Positions 35,322 through 44,502 of a stretch of DNA of 64,000 nt are shown here, in pieces. Source of the stretch: Paenibacillus woosongensis (GTDB lineage: Bacteria; Bacillota; Bacilli; Paenibacillales; Paenibacillaceae); NCBI RefSeq assembly GCF_009725165.1, contig NZ_WNZW01000002.1, positions 558,001-622,000 on the forward strand, written 5' to 3'. A model generated the notes under the pieces. The model had not been told where the DNA came from. It saw only the letters and a program-made list of their open reading frames with translations, and searched no databases. How positions within the stretch are numbered: position 1 is the first letter of the stretch; each line of letters begins with the position of its first letter. The translations under genes were made by a program, and so were the position numbers.

Positions 35322-37127
35322 CTAGTCAGCGATAATATCCATATAATCAAGGCTCAGGTCTCCTGAAGCCCCTTTAATCATAATTTCATTATCACCTCTC
35401 TGCAGCTTTCCTTCAAACACAACTTCTGTAAAAACATTGCGTCCCGTTGCGGGAACAGCCAGCCTTGCACCTTTGTTTCCATTGATCTTCAGCTCAAAGC
35501 TTCTTTCCTCGTCGCCCGGGTTGGAAACACCGAGAATTAAGCGATATTCGCCCGCTTTAGGGACATGTACCGACCGGAATACCGCTGAGGAGTCTGCCTC
35601 ATTCGTCAGCTTCATTACGCCTTCGCCGGAGGCCGACAGATCGGCGCCTACTGTCTCTTCAAGAGCAGAGGATGCCGTCTCCGCCTCATATCTTGGTATT
35701 TCTATCGCTTGAATTCCGCCGAGAATGTCGGTCGAAGCACCGTCTTCACCCATCCGCAGATCCAGCTCGCCGCCTCCCGTTCCCAGCCGAACGCGCCCGT
35801 AAGCATAACCAGCCTCATTCTGCGCAGTAGCTGGCAATTGTATTGATCCCGCTTTGGTGTCATTCACCCACACCTCAAGCGTTCGGGTGGCGCCCGTCTC
35901 ATTCATATAGTGGACTAACAACGGCATCTCCGCTGGAACGGCTGCCGTAAATTTTCCGAAGCTGAGGCGGTCTCCGTCTCTATGGGCATGCTTGGCCATA
36001 TAAACGCCCGACCCCGATGGCAGCGGAATCGCCGTCTCCAAGGACAGCGGCTTTCCGAACTCCGGCAGCCCCTGCTCGTTCCATGTAATGCGCTGCGCCC
36101 GGGCTTTGCGGTTGTTCCAGCCGTCGGTAGGACTGGTCGTGCCGTGATAGACAATCCAATCCTCCGTGCCGTCCGGAGATTTAACGAAGGAATTATGCCC
36201 GGGGCCATACACGCCGGCTTCCTCGTCCATCGTCATGAGCGGCCCGGCCGCTCTCTCCCAATCCTCCGGCTGAAGCGGGTCGCCGCCCTCCTTGAGCGCC
36301 AGCAGGCCAAGGCTGTAGAACGGCGTCCAGCTCCCTGCCCCGGAATAGACGATAAATACGCGGCCATCCCGGTATAGAATTGCTTGGCCTTCCTGAATAT
36401 ATGGCGGTCCGCCAGCCATTTCCCATTCCTGGTCCGGCGAAGACAACATTACCCTCGGTCCGCTGATCGTCAAAGGATCGCTCATCGGAGCAATATAGGT
36501 GTTCTGCCGGATGTTTACGTCTCCTTCCCAGCCGGACCAGACGAAATACAGCTGCCCTTCATGCTCCATCGCCAGGCCGTCGATCGCCCATTTATGCGTC
36601 TCGTCCGTAATTTGCCCTTTGAACTCGTACTCGCCAAGCGGGTCGTTACCGGCCGCTTCCAGCGCGTACATCCGGTGATTCTCGTTCTGTCCGTCATCCG
36701 CCGCGAAATAGATATACCATTTACCGCGAATATATTGAATTTCCGGAGCCCAAAGGTTGGCTGAGTACATCGTATCAATCGGCGGGTACCAGACCACCTT
36801 CTTCTCGGCCTGCTTGAAATCAATCGTCCGGGATTTCATAACCATGATGTCTGTTCCATGATGAGTGAACGTCATGTAGTAATATCCGTCTTTGTATACA
36901 ACGCTCGGATCGGGGGTATCCATATCGATCAACGGATTTTTGAATGTGCCTCCATGGCCGTTGTATTGCCCGTCAGCTTTGCTGCTATCCGTCTGTCTCA
37001 TCGTAATCACTCCTACTATAACGATGACGGCGATGCCTAAGAGCAAGGCTGCCGCATACATCAGCCTGCGTTTGCGCAATATTCGCCTGTCTCTCACAAG
37101 CCTCACCTCATGACTAGCTTTGATCAT
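35322..37127 (-). CDS. Membrane-anchored GH43 enzyme with C-terminal CBM-like domains
   Basis: About 601 residues. A basic cytoplasmic head is followed by one membrane helix (YAAALLLGIAVIVIVGVITM) and no lipobox, so the enzyme is tethered outside the cell. The GH43 propeller shows MDTPDPSVVYKDGYYY (base Asp), WAIDGLAMEHEGQLYF (modulator Asp) and WEMAGGPPYIQEG (acid Glu). The last ~200 residues hold two beta-sandwich parts, the final one CBM35/CBM6-like (EAETASSALEETVGAD, LSLDYMDIIAD). It probably clips arabino-oligosaccharides at the cell surface before import. Start uncertain: ATG 37127 lacks a clear ribosome site, while GTG 37097 has GAGGT seven bases upstream. Either start keeps the anchor. 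Confidence 0.87.
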   Translation of the reverse strand: MIKASHEVRLVRDRRILRKRRLMYAAALLLGIAVIVIVGVITMRQTDSSKADGQYNGHGGTFKNPLIDMDTPDPSVVYKDGYYYMTFTHHGTDIMVMKSRTIDFKQAEKKVVWYPPIDTMYSANLWAPEIQYIRGKWYIYFAADDGQNENHRMYALEAAGNDPLGEYEFKGQITDETHKWAIDGLAMEHEGQLYFVWSGWEGDVNIRQNTYIAPMSDPLTISGPRVMLSSPDQEWEMAGGPPYIQEGQAILYRDGRVFIVYSGAGSWTPFYSLGLLALKEGGDPLQPEDWERAAGPLMTMDEEAGVYGPGHNSFVKSPDGTEDWIVYHGTTSPTDGWNNRKARAQRITWNEQGLPEFGKPLSLETAIPLPSGSGVYMAKHAHRDGDRLSFGKFTAAVPAEMPLLVHYMNETGATRTLEVWVNDTKAGSIQLPATAQNEAGYAYGRVRLGTGGGELDLRMGEDGASTDILGGIQAIEIPRYEAETASSALEETVGADLSASGEGVMKLTNEADSSAVFRSVHVPKAGEYRLILGVSNPGDEERSFELKINGNKGARLAVPATGRNVFTEVVFEGKLQRGDNEIMIKGASGDLSLDYMDIIAD

Positions 37128-37149
37128 GCTATTAATATTGTTGATTTGA

Positions 37150-37989
37150 TCACTTGATTGCAGATTGCGTAATGGCCTTAACAAAGGAACGCTGACCGAT
37201 AATGAAAATCACGACCACCGGAATGGCCGCTGCTGCCGTCATTGCCATCAGCTTGCCGTAGGATTGGGTATAGCTGCCCTGGGCCATCATAGCGATCCCT
37301 GCCGTAATGGTGCGCATCTCCGGTGAAGTAGTAGCATAAAGCGGCCATACGAAATCATTGTAAATTCCCATAAATGTAAAAATAAGCAGCGTAACCATAA
37401 TCGATACCGAGGACGGCAGCATGATGCTGGTATACAGCTTCCATTTGTTCGCCCCGTCGATCCGGGCGGCTTCCTCTATGTCCTTCGGGAAGGAAATAAA
37501 GAACTGATACAATAAAAACACACTGAAAGCTCCCGCGGTATAAGGAAGGATAAGCGCAGCGTACGTATTGATCAGCCCAAGCGCGTTAAATTCCATATAC
37601 ATCGGCAAAAACGTCAGCACGCCAGGAATCATCAGCGAAGCGATGAACATCGACAGCAGCGTTCTGCGCAGCGGCAGGTCCTTCAACCTGGCCAAGGCGA
37701 ACGCCGCCATGGAAGCGATGAGCAGAACGATCGCTGTTCCCGCGATGCCTACCATCAGCGAGTTCGTAATCCATTGCAGGATCGGAACGTTCATCAATTC
37801 TCCGCTAAACCCTTTAATATAGTTGTCGAAAGTCGGCTTCAGCGGAATGAAGTTCATTTTGCCGGACAACGCTTCAAAATCGTTCTTAAAGGACGTCGAT
37901 ATCATCCATACGAGCGGCAGCAGGAAAACGACGGCAACCACCGAAGCGAGAAGAACAAGCAGCAGCGTTTTGATCCGTTTCATGCTCAT
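37150..37989 (-). CDS. ABC sugar permease, MalG type
   Basis: A 279-residue CUT1 permease with six membrane segments and the EAA loop EEAARIDGANKWKLYTSIML. Its ATG overlaps the stop of the upstream permease by four bases (ATGA), and GGGGGAAG lies upstream, so the two are made in equal amounts. An in-frame ATG six bases downstream is possible. It forms a heterodimeric channel with the MalF-type permease. No ATPase is encoded in the operon. Confidence 0.93.
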   Translation of the reverse strand: MSMKRIKTLLLVLLASVVAVVFLLPLVWMISTSFKNDFEALSGKMNFIPLKPTFDNYIKGFSGELMNVPILQWITNSLMVGIAGTAIVLLIASMAAFALARLKDLPLRRTLLSMFIASLMIPGVLTFLPMYMEFNALGLINTYAALILPYTAGAFSVFLLYQFFISFPKDIEEAARIDGANKWKLYTSIMLPSSVSIMVTLLIFTFMGIYNDFVWPLYATTSPEMRTITAGIAMMAQGSYTQSYGKLMAMTAAAAIPVVVIFIIGQRSFVKAITQSAIK

Positions 37990-38885
37990 GACTCTTCCCC
38001 CTTATTTCCGTAAGTCAGTTTAAATTGCACAACCGATATGATCATGATAAGCAGCGCCATCAAAATCGCCATCGCCGAGGCGGAGCCGATCTCCTTGCGG
38101 ATGAACGCCTGATCGAGTACGTTGATAAGCAGCACCTTCGTGCTGTCCCCCGGGCCCCCGCGGGTAAGCAGAAACGGCTGGGCGAAGACGTTAAACGAAG
38201 CGATCGTGGATGTGATCATTACGAACAGCATGACCGGTTTGATGGATGGAAGCGTAATGTGGATAAATTTATCCCAGGCATTCGCTCCGTCCAGCGAGGC
38301 GGCCTCGTAGAAATCTTCCGGCACCTGATTCAGAGCATTGATGAAAATAATCATGTTGAAGCCGATCGTCCACCACAAGGTCGTCGTAATGAGTGACACC
38401 CAGGCCCACGGCTGGTCGGTCAGCCAGGGAATAGCCGGGATGTTCAGCTTCATCAGCAGACTGTTCAGAAATCCGGAATTCGTGTCGAAAATCATCAGCC
38501 AGATCACGGACATGACCGATGCGGATAACGCATACGGTAAAAAGTAGAACGTGCGGAACATGCCGCGGATTTTACTTGGGAGATGCTGGATGAGCATCGC
38601 AAGCGCGAGCCCGACCACAATCAGCAGCGGCACGGAATAGATGACGAACTGGATCGTGTTCCACAGCCCGTTAAAGAACAGACTGTTCAAATAGGTGCCC
38701 GGCGTAAAAATCGTTATATAATGCTTTAAACCTACAAAATCATGATCTGGCGATAGAAGCTCAAAGTTATGCAGGCTGATATACACGCCGTAAAGTATTG
38801 GAAACAATAAGAAAGCGGCAAAACAAATGAAATAAGGCAGCACGAACAAAGATGACGTTAATTTGGAGTGCCAGCTTTTCACCAT
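37986..38885 (-). CDS. ABC sugar permease, MalF type
   Basis: A 299-residue CUT1 permease (SLFVLPYFICFAAFLLFPILYG start of helix 1) with the EAA loop YEAASLDGANAWDKFIHITL. The frame opens at 38921, but GGGAGGGAT precedes ATG 38885 and that start gives the usual length. It follows the binding-protein gene by ~115 bases, with a hairpin between. Together with the MalG-type permease and the binding lipoprotein at 39001 it forms an oligosaccharide importer. Confidence 0.93.
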   Translation of the reverse strand: MVKSWHSKLTSSLFVLPYFICFAAFLLFPILYGVYISLHNFELLSPDHDFVGLKHYITIFTPGTYLNSLFFNGLWNTIQFVIYSVPLLIVVGLALAMLIQHLPSKIRGMFRTFYFLPYALSASVMSVIWLMIFDTNSGFLNSLLMKLNIPAIPWLTDQPWAWVSLITTTLWWTIGFNMIIFINALNQVPEDFYEAASLDGANAWDKFIHITLPSIKPVMLFVMITSTIASFNVFAQPFLLTRGGPGDSTKVLLINVLDQAFIRKEIGSASAMAILMALLIMIISVVQFKLTYGNKGEES

Positions 38886-38934
38886 AGATTTATCCCTCCC
38901 GCCCTGGGGGCTTTGCTTCATTGCCTGGAAAACC

Positions 38935-38978
38935 GAAGGAGACGAGAGAGCAGCTGCCGCCTATTTCCCGTCTCCTTC
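38935..38978 (-). promoter_or_regulatory. Intra-operon hairpin between binding-protein and permease genes
   Basis: A perfect 10-bp inverted repeat (GAAGGAGACG / CGTCTCCTTC) with a 24-base loop region and no T tail lies directly after the binding-protein gene. It probably stabilises the upstream message or partly attenuates the downstream genes. Confidence 0.55.
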
Positions 38979-39000
38979 AGCATTCAATTACTTCGGGCCG

Positions 39001-40302
39001 TTAATTTTTCATCGCCTGCCGCGATTTCGCGACAGCATCGTCCATTGCTTTTTGCGGATCCTTCTTGCCTAACAGCGCGTTGTTCAGCTCGCCCCAAATC
39101 GGCTCGGAGATCGTTCCCCAGTTGAGTACGTTTGGTGCGAATTGCACATCCGCGAAGCCGGCAGCAATGCTGCTCTGAATCTCCAGCTGCTTGAACTCCT
39201 CGCTCTCGATCATTTTCTTCGAGGCCAGCGCTTGACCGGACTCCGCCCATTCCATCGAGTGCTCCGCCATGTATTTCAGGAAATCGCCGATACCGGCCAG
39301 CTTAGCTTCGTCAGTCATTGCCTTTGGAATTACGAAGCCATGGGAGCCGGCAAAGGCGGCACGTTTCTCTTTACCGATTTGCGGAATCGGAGCCACGCCA
39401 TAATTTAAGCCTGCTTCATCGAACTGCGACTTCATCCAAGGGCCGTTGAATTGAATCGCGTTCTTGCCTTGCAGGAACAACGTATTCTCTCCGTCCTGCT
39501 GAACATTGCCCGGGGAATAACCTTGATCGACCAGGCTGCGCATCCAGGATACCATTTCTACCGCTTCAGGAGAGTTGTAGGCTACATCGCTGCCATCCCA
39601 GAGCTCGCCCCCATTTTGCCAGACCAAGGATGGGAAAATAAACTGCTGCGGCCACAACGTTGGAAGCACGTAACCATAAACGCCTTTGTCCTTATCGGTC
39701 AATTTGGCAACAGCATCCTCAAACTCAGCACGGTTGGTCGGCGGATCGCTTACACCTGCTTGCTCGAACAAATCTTTGTTGTAGTACATGACAACCGGAT
39801 GGATATCAAGCGGAATGGAATACCATTTGCCGTCGATCGTTGAATATTCGACCGGAGCTTCGGCGTAATCGTCTTTGCTGATTCCGGATGCCGAAGCGAT
39901 ATCATCCAGCGGCTGTAATTGATCTTTGTTTACATACGTCGGCACATTATCCACGTGCATGATCATCAGGTCCGGACGCTCTTTGGATGTGCTGAGCGCA
40001 ACGTCAAGCTGCTTGTAGTACTCTCCGTTCGGCTGAATGACGAAATTGACCTTGTATTGATCTTGGGAAGAATTATATTTGTCTACAATCTTCTTCATGA
40101 ACGGGCCATCCGCACCGGAAAATGGGCTCCAGAACAAAATACTGGTCGTCTCCTGCTTCTTCCCGCCGGAAGACTCCCCGCCGCCGTTCACCGCAGCAGA
40201 GTTGCCTCCGCCGCTCGAATCCTTGCCGCCGCAAGCCGCCAGCCCGATGACCAGAAATAGTGACAATAGCAGTGCAGCCGGTTTTCTAAAATTTTTCCCC
40301 AT
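39001..40302 (-). CDS. ABC sugar-binding lipoprotein, first gene of the operon
   Basis: A 433-residue family 1 solute-binding protein. The signal peptide ends in the lipobox LAAC (Cys24), followed by a Gly/Ser-rich linker. SILFWSPFSGADGPFMKKIV starts the mature fold. GGGGG lies 11 bases before the ATG. It is the transport-dedicated binding protein for the permeases at 37150-38885. It heads an operon that continues through GH43, the second binding protein, kinase, regulator and GH2. The ligand is probably an arabinose- or galactose-containing oligosaccharide (inference from enzymes). Confidence 0.93.
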   Translation of the reverse strand: MGKNFRKPAALLLSLFLVIGLAACGGKDSSGGGNSAAVNGGGESSGGKKQETTSILFWSPFSGADGPFMKKIVDKYNSSQDQYKVNFVIQPNGEYYKQLDVALSTSKERPDLMIMHVDNVPTYVNKDQLQPLDDIASASGISKDDYAEAPVEYSTIDGKWYSIPLDIHPVVMYYNKDLFEQAGVSDPPTNRAEFEDAVAKLTDKDKGVYGYVLPTLWPQQFIFPSLVWQNGGELWDGSDVAYNSPEAVEMVSWMRSLVDQGYSPGNVQQDGENTLFLQGKNAIQFNGPWMKSQFDEAGLNYGVAPIPQIGKEKRAAFAGSHGFVIPKAMTDEAKLAGIGDFLKYMAEHSMEWAESGQALASKKMIESEEFKQLEIQSSIAAGFADVQFAPNVLNWGTISEPIWGELNNALLGKKDPQKAMDDAVAKSRQAMKN

Positions 40303-41015
40303 CTTCTTTTTAACCCCCTAAATGTCTTAGTTGCCTGTTTCTTTGCGATGCCTTGTAGTGGTGCTCCTGGTGCTTGGTGATCTTGATGCGAAAGTTCAAT
40401 CTCTTGCTTGATCTCATCTTATCGGGGATCGAAATCCAAAAACATGTCATATCTTTAGGTCGTAGGGTCAATTTTTTGGGGGATGAAAAAACGCCTCTAA
40501 ATCTCAATAGTTTATTGATCTAGTAGCGCTTTCTATATTAGTTATTGAATTAAGGCACAATTCTATAGCACAATACACGCCATTATGAGGATCATCAGTA
40601 AACTTAACAGTACTAGCGAACATCAACTGTACACAATGGCTGCTTATGCTAAGAGCAACAAAAGACACGCATTTAGATGCTTACGGACACACGATCCGTT
40701 ATTTCGATAAAATGGACCTCATTGGCATATGTAATGGACTCAGAAGGCGTTATTGCCTCAAAAATCAGTCTTAAATCTCCTGAAACAGAGAATAGCGGCC
40801 TCTAGGTCCGTAAAGAGTCGGAAAAGGTCATTTTCGTGTAAATAAGGGATTTACGGTCCGCTAGTAAACACGAACTAACTCAAGCGGGCTAGGATTACGA
40901 TTTCGCAGCATATGCAAAATGGCCCAGCAGCCCGTTAACGGGACCCTCAGGACACTGTGCTTAATGCAATCCAGGCTTTTCCCTAGAAGAACATATAACT
41001 GAACAGGCAAACTAA
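40303..41015. other. Gene-free stretch: operon promoter region and degenerate repeats
   Basis: No credible gene. The part near 40303-40560 must carry the promoter of the sugar operon. A weak cre-like core AGCGCTTTCT lies at 40525-40534 (11 of 14 on consensus). Between ~40675 and 40900 are phrases such as CGATCCGTTATTTCGATAAA, TAGGTCCGTAAAGAGTC and ATTTACGGTCCGC, which look like decayed copies of an intergenic repeat built on GGTCCGTTATTT-type units. GAACTAACT near 40870 matches the repeat seen at 16.7-17.0 kb. Confidence 0.5.
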
Positions 41016-41019
41016 AACA

Positions 41020-41039
41020 GGCCACCCCAAAGGGTGGCC
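41020..41039 (-). terminator. Rho-independent terminator of the yqe cluster
   Basis: A perfect 8-bp GC-rich stem (GGCCACCC / GGGTGGCC) with a CAAA loop. On the minus strand TGTTTTAG follows. It lies about 60 bases after the yqeM stop. Confidence 0.85.
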
Positions 41040-41100
41040 CGTGACCTGTATATCAACTATTAATGATGCTACAGCTATGAGCTGTTAACGCTTCATTCCA

Positions 41101-41874
41101 CTACTTCACGGCAACATAGAATAAGCGGGCAGCATCATCAACCGCCTCAACCCATTCGAAGTCTGCATAGATCGCAACCTCCCGGAAGCCGCAGCGAAGC
41201 AATTCGCTCTTCATCCATGCCGGGTCGTAGGCCCGCTGAATATGCGTCTCTTCAAACCGGCGGTACATATCGGGCCCGCTGCCTTCTTCCCGGGCAAAAA
41301 TGGATAAATAATGCTGTATTTCATCCCTTGCCGCATCGCGTTCGCAGGTCCATATGTATGATACCGATCGCTCATCGCAAACAAAGGGCTGTTCTTCGTC
41401 ATACCGCTTCAGCGTATTGGGATGATGAACGTCAAACAGGAAAGTTCCTCCTGGCTTCAGCCCGTTATACGTTCTTTGGAATGTGCGAACGATATCGTCT
41501 TCCTCCAGCAAATAATTAAGACAATCACAGAAGGAAATGACGGAGTCTACCGGATCCGGAACCTCCCAGTCTCTCATATCCTGCTGTACCCAGCGGACGC
41601 TGCCTTCGCGGAACAGCCGTACGCCCTGTGTGCTTCGTTCCATTTTGCGCCGGGCTACGGCAAGCATGTCCGCGGACAGGTCAATCCCCGTTACTTCGAA
41701 GCCGGAATTGACCAAAGGAATCGTGATGCTTCCCGTGCCGCAGCCAAGCTCAACGACCGTCCGCGGCATCCCGTGCCGCTCCCAAGCGGTTCGCGCAAAA
41801 CGGAGCCAATCCGGATAAGGCATATCTTCCATTAATTCGTCGTATACATAGGCAAATTTACGATAAGCTGCCAT
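41101..41874 (-). CDS. yqeM: SAM-dependent methyltransferase YqeM
   Basis: A 257-residue class I methyltransferase. VVELGCGTGSITIPLV is the SAM-binding motif I, GIDLSADMLAVARRKM carries the acidic end of strand 2, and VDSVISFCDCLNYLL follows. ATG 41874 has AGGTGA five bases upstream. The longer frame to 41928 is not needed. It ends the yqeG-yqeM cluster in the same order as in Bacillus subtilis, where the substrate of YqeM is not established. A terminator follows. Confidence 0.88.
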   Translation of the reverse strand: MAAYRKFAYVYDELMEDMPYPDWLRFARTAWERHGMPRTVVELGCGTGSITIPLVNSGFEVTGIDLSADMLAVARRKMERSTQGVRLFREGSVRWVQQDMRDWEVPDPVDSVISFCDCLNYLLEEDDIVRTFQRTYNGLKPGGTFLFDVHHPNTLKRYDEEQPFVCDERSVSYIWTCERDAARDEIQHYLSIFAREEGSGPDMYRRFEETHIQRAYDPAWMKSELLRCGFREVAIYADFEWVEAVDDAARLFYVAVK

Positions 41875-42018
41875 GCTGTCACCTGACTTTCTGCAATCCA
41901 ATCCATCGCTGCTCCATGTTCCATACATGCCAGCGATTATCTTACCGGTCTATTCATTCCGTGCACCCGCACGCTTCACATTACTCATTCTATTCCCCAG
42001 GATAAATTCCTGGGGCAT

Positions 42019-42951
42019 TTAACCATTCGTCGAATCCGGGCCCTGAGCACCCGGCTCACGAGCTTCCCCAGCACCCGGTTCCACCAGATACGTCCAGTTC
42101 TCCTTCTGCGTAACCTTGCCTTCCTTCATCAGTTTGCCGAGCGCCCGCTTGAATGCCGATTTGCTGATGCCGAACCGCTGCTTGATTAGATCGGGCGCTG
42201 TCGAATCCGAGTAAGGCATGCCTCCGCCGGGACGCTCCTGAAGGTACTCCAGAATGCGTTCCGAATCCTCTTTGCGTCCGATCTCTTTGCGTTGAGCCAT
42301 CGACAGGTTAACCCGCCCGTCCTCGCGGATATGGGTAATGCGCACCTTGACGCGCTCCCCAAGCCGGAGCAGCCGGCTCCGCTCGGAGGAGTGGATCATG
42401 CCGATTGCGCCGAAGCCAAGCACGCCGCCGTCAACGACAACAAAAGTGCCCATTTGCAGTGGCTTGTACACAATAGCTTCAGCCCACTCGTTTTTCCAAG
42501 ACGTAGGTGCGTGAAAGGTCTTCGGCGCCAAATCCTGTTCACCGGCAAGTTTGGCCTTCAAGCGGCCCTGCTTGTCATGCTCCATAATCACGTAGACGCT
42601 GTCGCCGACCTGGGGATGGAGCTCCCGCAGCTCGGGCAGCTCGCGAATCGGCAGCAGGAGCTGGCGCCCCAGCCCCATTTCCAGGAAGCAGCCAAGACGG
42701 GGATGTACGTCCGCTACCTCGAGGAGAGCAAGCTCGCCCAGCGTCAAGTATGGCTTCTTCATCGTTGCGGCAAGACGGTCCTCTGTATCATAGAACAGGA
42801 ATACCTCCACCGTCTCCCCCGGCTTCACTTCACGAGTCAGCTCGGAATAGTGCAGCAGGACGTCCTGCATGCCATTGGTCAGAAAATAGCCGTATGGCGA
42901 AACCTCGCGGTCGATCGGAAGCGATACGATAGTGCCAGCAATCAGGCTCAT
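42019..42951 (-). CDS. cvfB: S1-domain RNA-binding protein CvfB
   Basis: A 310-residue protein with several S1-like OB domains (GTIVSLPIDREVSPYGYFLT at the start, GQLGERVKVRITHIREDGRV-like segment at ~210-235) and a C-terminal winged helix (LIKQRFGISKSAFKRALGKL). It matches CvfB (YitL in Bacillus), an RNA-binding virulence/translation-associated factor in staphylococci. The start ATG overlaps the rsfS stop by four bases (ATGA) with GGAGACC upstream. In B. subtilis the homologue lies elsewhere, so its insertion between rsfS and yqeM is a Paenibacillus-type arrangement. Confidence 0.88.
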   Translation of the reverse strand: MSLIAGTIVSLPIDREVSPYGYFLTNGMQDVLLHYSELTREVKPGETVEVFLFYDTEDRLAATMKKPYLTLGELALLEVADVHPRLGCFLEMGLGRQLLLPIRELPELRELHPQVGDSVYVIMEHDKQGRLKAKLAGEQDLAPKTFHAPTSWKNEWAEAIVYKPLQMGTFVVVDGGVLGFGAIGMIHSSERSRLLRLGERVKVRITHIREDGRVNLSMAQRKEIGRKEDSERILEYLQERPGGGMPYSDSTAPDLIKQRFGISKSAFKRALGKLMKEGKVTQKENWTYLVEPGAGEAREPGAQGPDSTNG

Positions 42952-43295
42952 ACGGTCTCCACGACTTTGGCGTCGGACCAAAGCCGCTCGATATTGTAAA
43001 ATTCGCGTTCATCCCGGTGGAAGATATGCACGATCACGTCTCCCAGATCCATCAGCACCCAGCGGGCCGAATCCATACCTTCGATGCCCCGGATATTCAC
43101 GCCGGCTTGCTGAGCCTTATTACGAACCTCCGTCGCGATGGATTGAACCTGAACATCCGAGTTTCCGTGACAAATGACAAAATAGTCGGCGATGAGCGAA
43201 ATTCCCTGCAAGTCCAGCGCCACGATGTCCATTGCTTTTTTCTCATCCACGGCCTTAATGGCCAGGTCTAACAATTGTTTAGGTGAAATCGGCAT
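42948..43295 (-). CDS. rsfS: Ribosome silencing factor RsfS
   Basis: A 115-residue RsfS/YqeL/Iojap protein with DIVALDLQGISLIADYFVIC, RGIEGMDSARWVLMDLGDVI and HIFHRDEREFYNIERLW. It binds L14 of the large ribosomal subunit and blocks subunit joining. AGGAGG lies nine bases before the ATG. It follows yqeK by 33 bases and overlaps cvfB. Confidence 0.96.
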   Translation of the reverse strand: MPISPKQLLDLAIKAVDEKKAMDIVALDLQGISLIADYFVICHGNSDVQVQSIATEVRNKAQQAGVNIRGIEGMDSARWVLMDLGDVIVHIFHRDEREFYNIERLWSDAKVVETV

Positions 43296-43328
43296 TCATA
43301 CGAACCTCCTGAATCGTTATTGTATAGT

Positions 43329-43904
43329 TTACTTGCTTCTTATTTGCAGAATCAAATCATTACGCGCCAATACAGTCGTTGGAAAAATGCGCTTTTGCTT
43401 CTCGATCAGGAAGGATATCGTCGAATCCAGTCCAGCGACAAGCGCTTCCTCCAAGCTATGCTCGGCCAGCTCGCGAATCCGGTCTACGCCGGGAAAGTCC
43501 CGCCCTGGCTCGATATAATCGGCCAGGCAAATGATTTTGTCCAGCTTGGTCATGCCGACGCGCCCCGACGTATGATACCGGATCGCCTCGATCACGCCTG
43601 TATCCTCTACCCCGTAATCCTGTTGGGCGACATAAGCTCCGACCTCGGCATGCAGCAGCTGTTTATCGTAATCGAGCAGCTCCATATTGAGCTCATGATC
43701 GCGAATGACTGCCTCCTGCTGCTCGATCGGCCAATACTTGGCCACGTCATGCAGCAAGGCGGCTAAATCGGCCCTCTGCGGATCTTCGCCGTACCGGTGC
43801 GCAAGCGCGACCGCGGATTCCATGACGCCTAGCGTGTGCCCCCATCGCCGCTCGGGCATTTGGCCGGAAACGATGTCCATTAATTCCTCACGGGTGTAAT
43901 CCAT
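43329..43904 (-). CDS. yqeK: HD-domain hydrolase YqeK (diadenosine tetraphosphatase type)
   Basis: A 191-residue HD protein. Metal ligands are His23 (WGHTLGVMES), His52-Asp53 (ALLHDVAKYW) and Asp in LADYIEPGRDFPG. Characterised YqeK proteins cleave Ap4A symmetrically. AAGGAGCGG precedes the ATG. The gene overlaps the end of nadD by 17 bases, so the two are translationally coupled. Confidence 0.95.
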   Translation of the reverse strand: MDYTREELMDIVSGQMPERRWGHTLGVMESAVALAHRYGEDPQRADLAALLHDVAKYWPIEQQEAVIRDHELNMELLDYDKQLLHAEVGAYVAQQDYGVEDTGVIEAIRYHTSGRVGMTKLDKIICLADYIEPGRDFPGVDRIRELAEHSLEEALVAGLDSTISFLIEKQKRIFPTTVLARNDLILQIRSK

Positions 43905-44481
43905 ACAAACCGCTCCTTGTCATATAATCATGGACAGAGTCCGGTACCATATACCGTATGGAATGGCCCGCAGCTATCCTGCTCCTTATCATGCTGGACG
44001 ATATGTCGACCAGAGGCATTTCCGCCAAATGGACAGCATCCTGGATGAACGGAGGCAAGGCGTCAAGCTCAAGGAAGCTCCCCGGACGCTGAAGGCCGAT
44101 AAATCTTAGCATTTGCGCCAACTCCTCAATGCCTTCCCATTTTGGAAGGTAGTTGACCATATCTGCGCCAATGATGAAATAGAATTCTATGTCGGGATAC
44201 ATTTGCCGCAGCTCCTTGACCGTCTCGACGGTATAGGATACGCCTCCCCGGCGCAGCTCGATATCCAGCGGCTTGAACGCCGGATTGCTGCGGATCGCCT
44301 CCTCCACCATGGCCAGGCGCTGTTCCCCGCTGACACCGGATTGGTGCTTGTGGGGAGGCGTATGCGAAGGCATGAACCAAACTTCATCGAGCTTGAACTG
44401 TTCGCGGGCTCTTTCCGCGGCCAGCAGATGGCCGTGATGAATCGGATCGAATGCTCCTCCCATAATGCCGACTTTTGACAT
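43888..44481 (-). CDS. nadD: Nicotinate-nucleotide adenylyltransferase NadD
   Basis: A 197-residue nucleotidyltransferase. GIMGGAFDPIHHGHL (5-19) holds the HxGH motif, and DISSSMIRSRIAAG the (S/T)xxxxR motif that binds the ATP phosphates. It makes deamido-NAD from nicotinate mononucleotide and ATP. Located between yhbY and yqeK as in Bacillus. Confidence 0.96.
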   Translation of the reverse strand: MSKVGIMGGAFDPIHHGHLLAAERAREQFKLDEVWFMPSHTPPHKHQSGVSGEQRLAMVEEAIRSNPAFKPLDIELRRGGVSYTVETVKELRQMYPDIEFYFIIGADMVNYLPKWEGIEELAQMLRFIGLQRPGSFLELDALPPFIQDAVHLAEMPLVDISSSMIRSRIAAGHSIRYMVPDSVHDYMTRSGLYGLHP

Positions 44482-44502
44482 CCCTATCCCTCCCGGCCCG
44501 GT

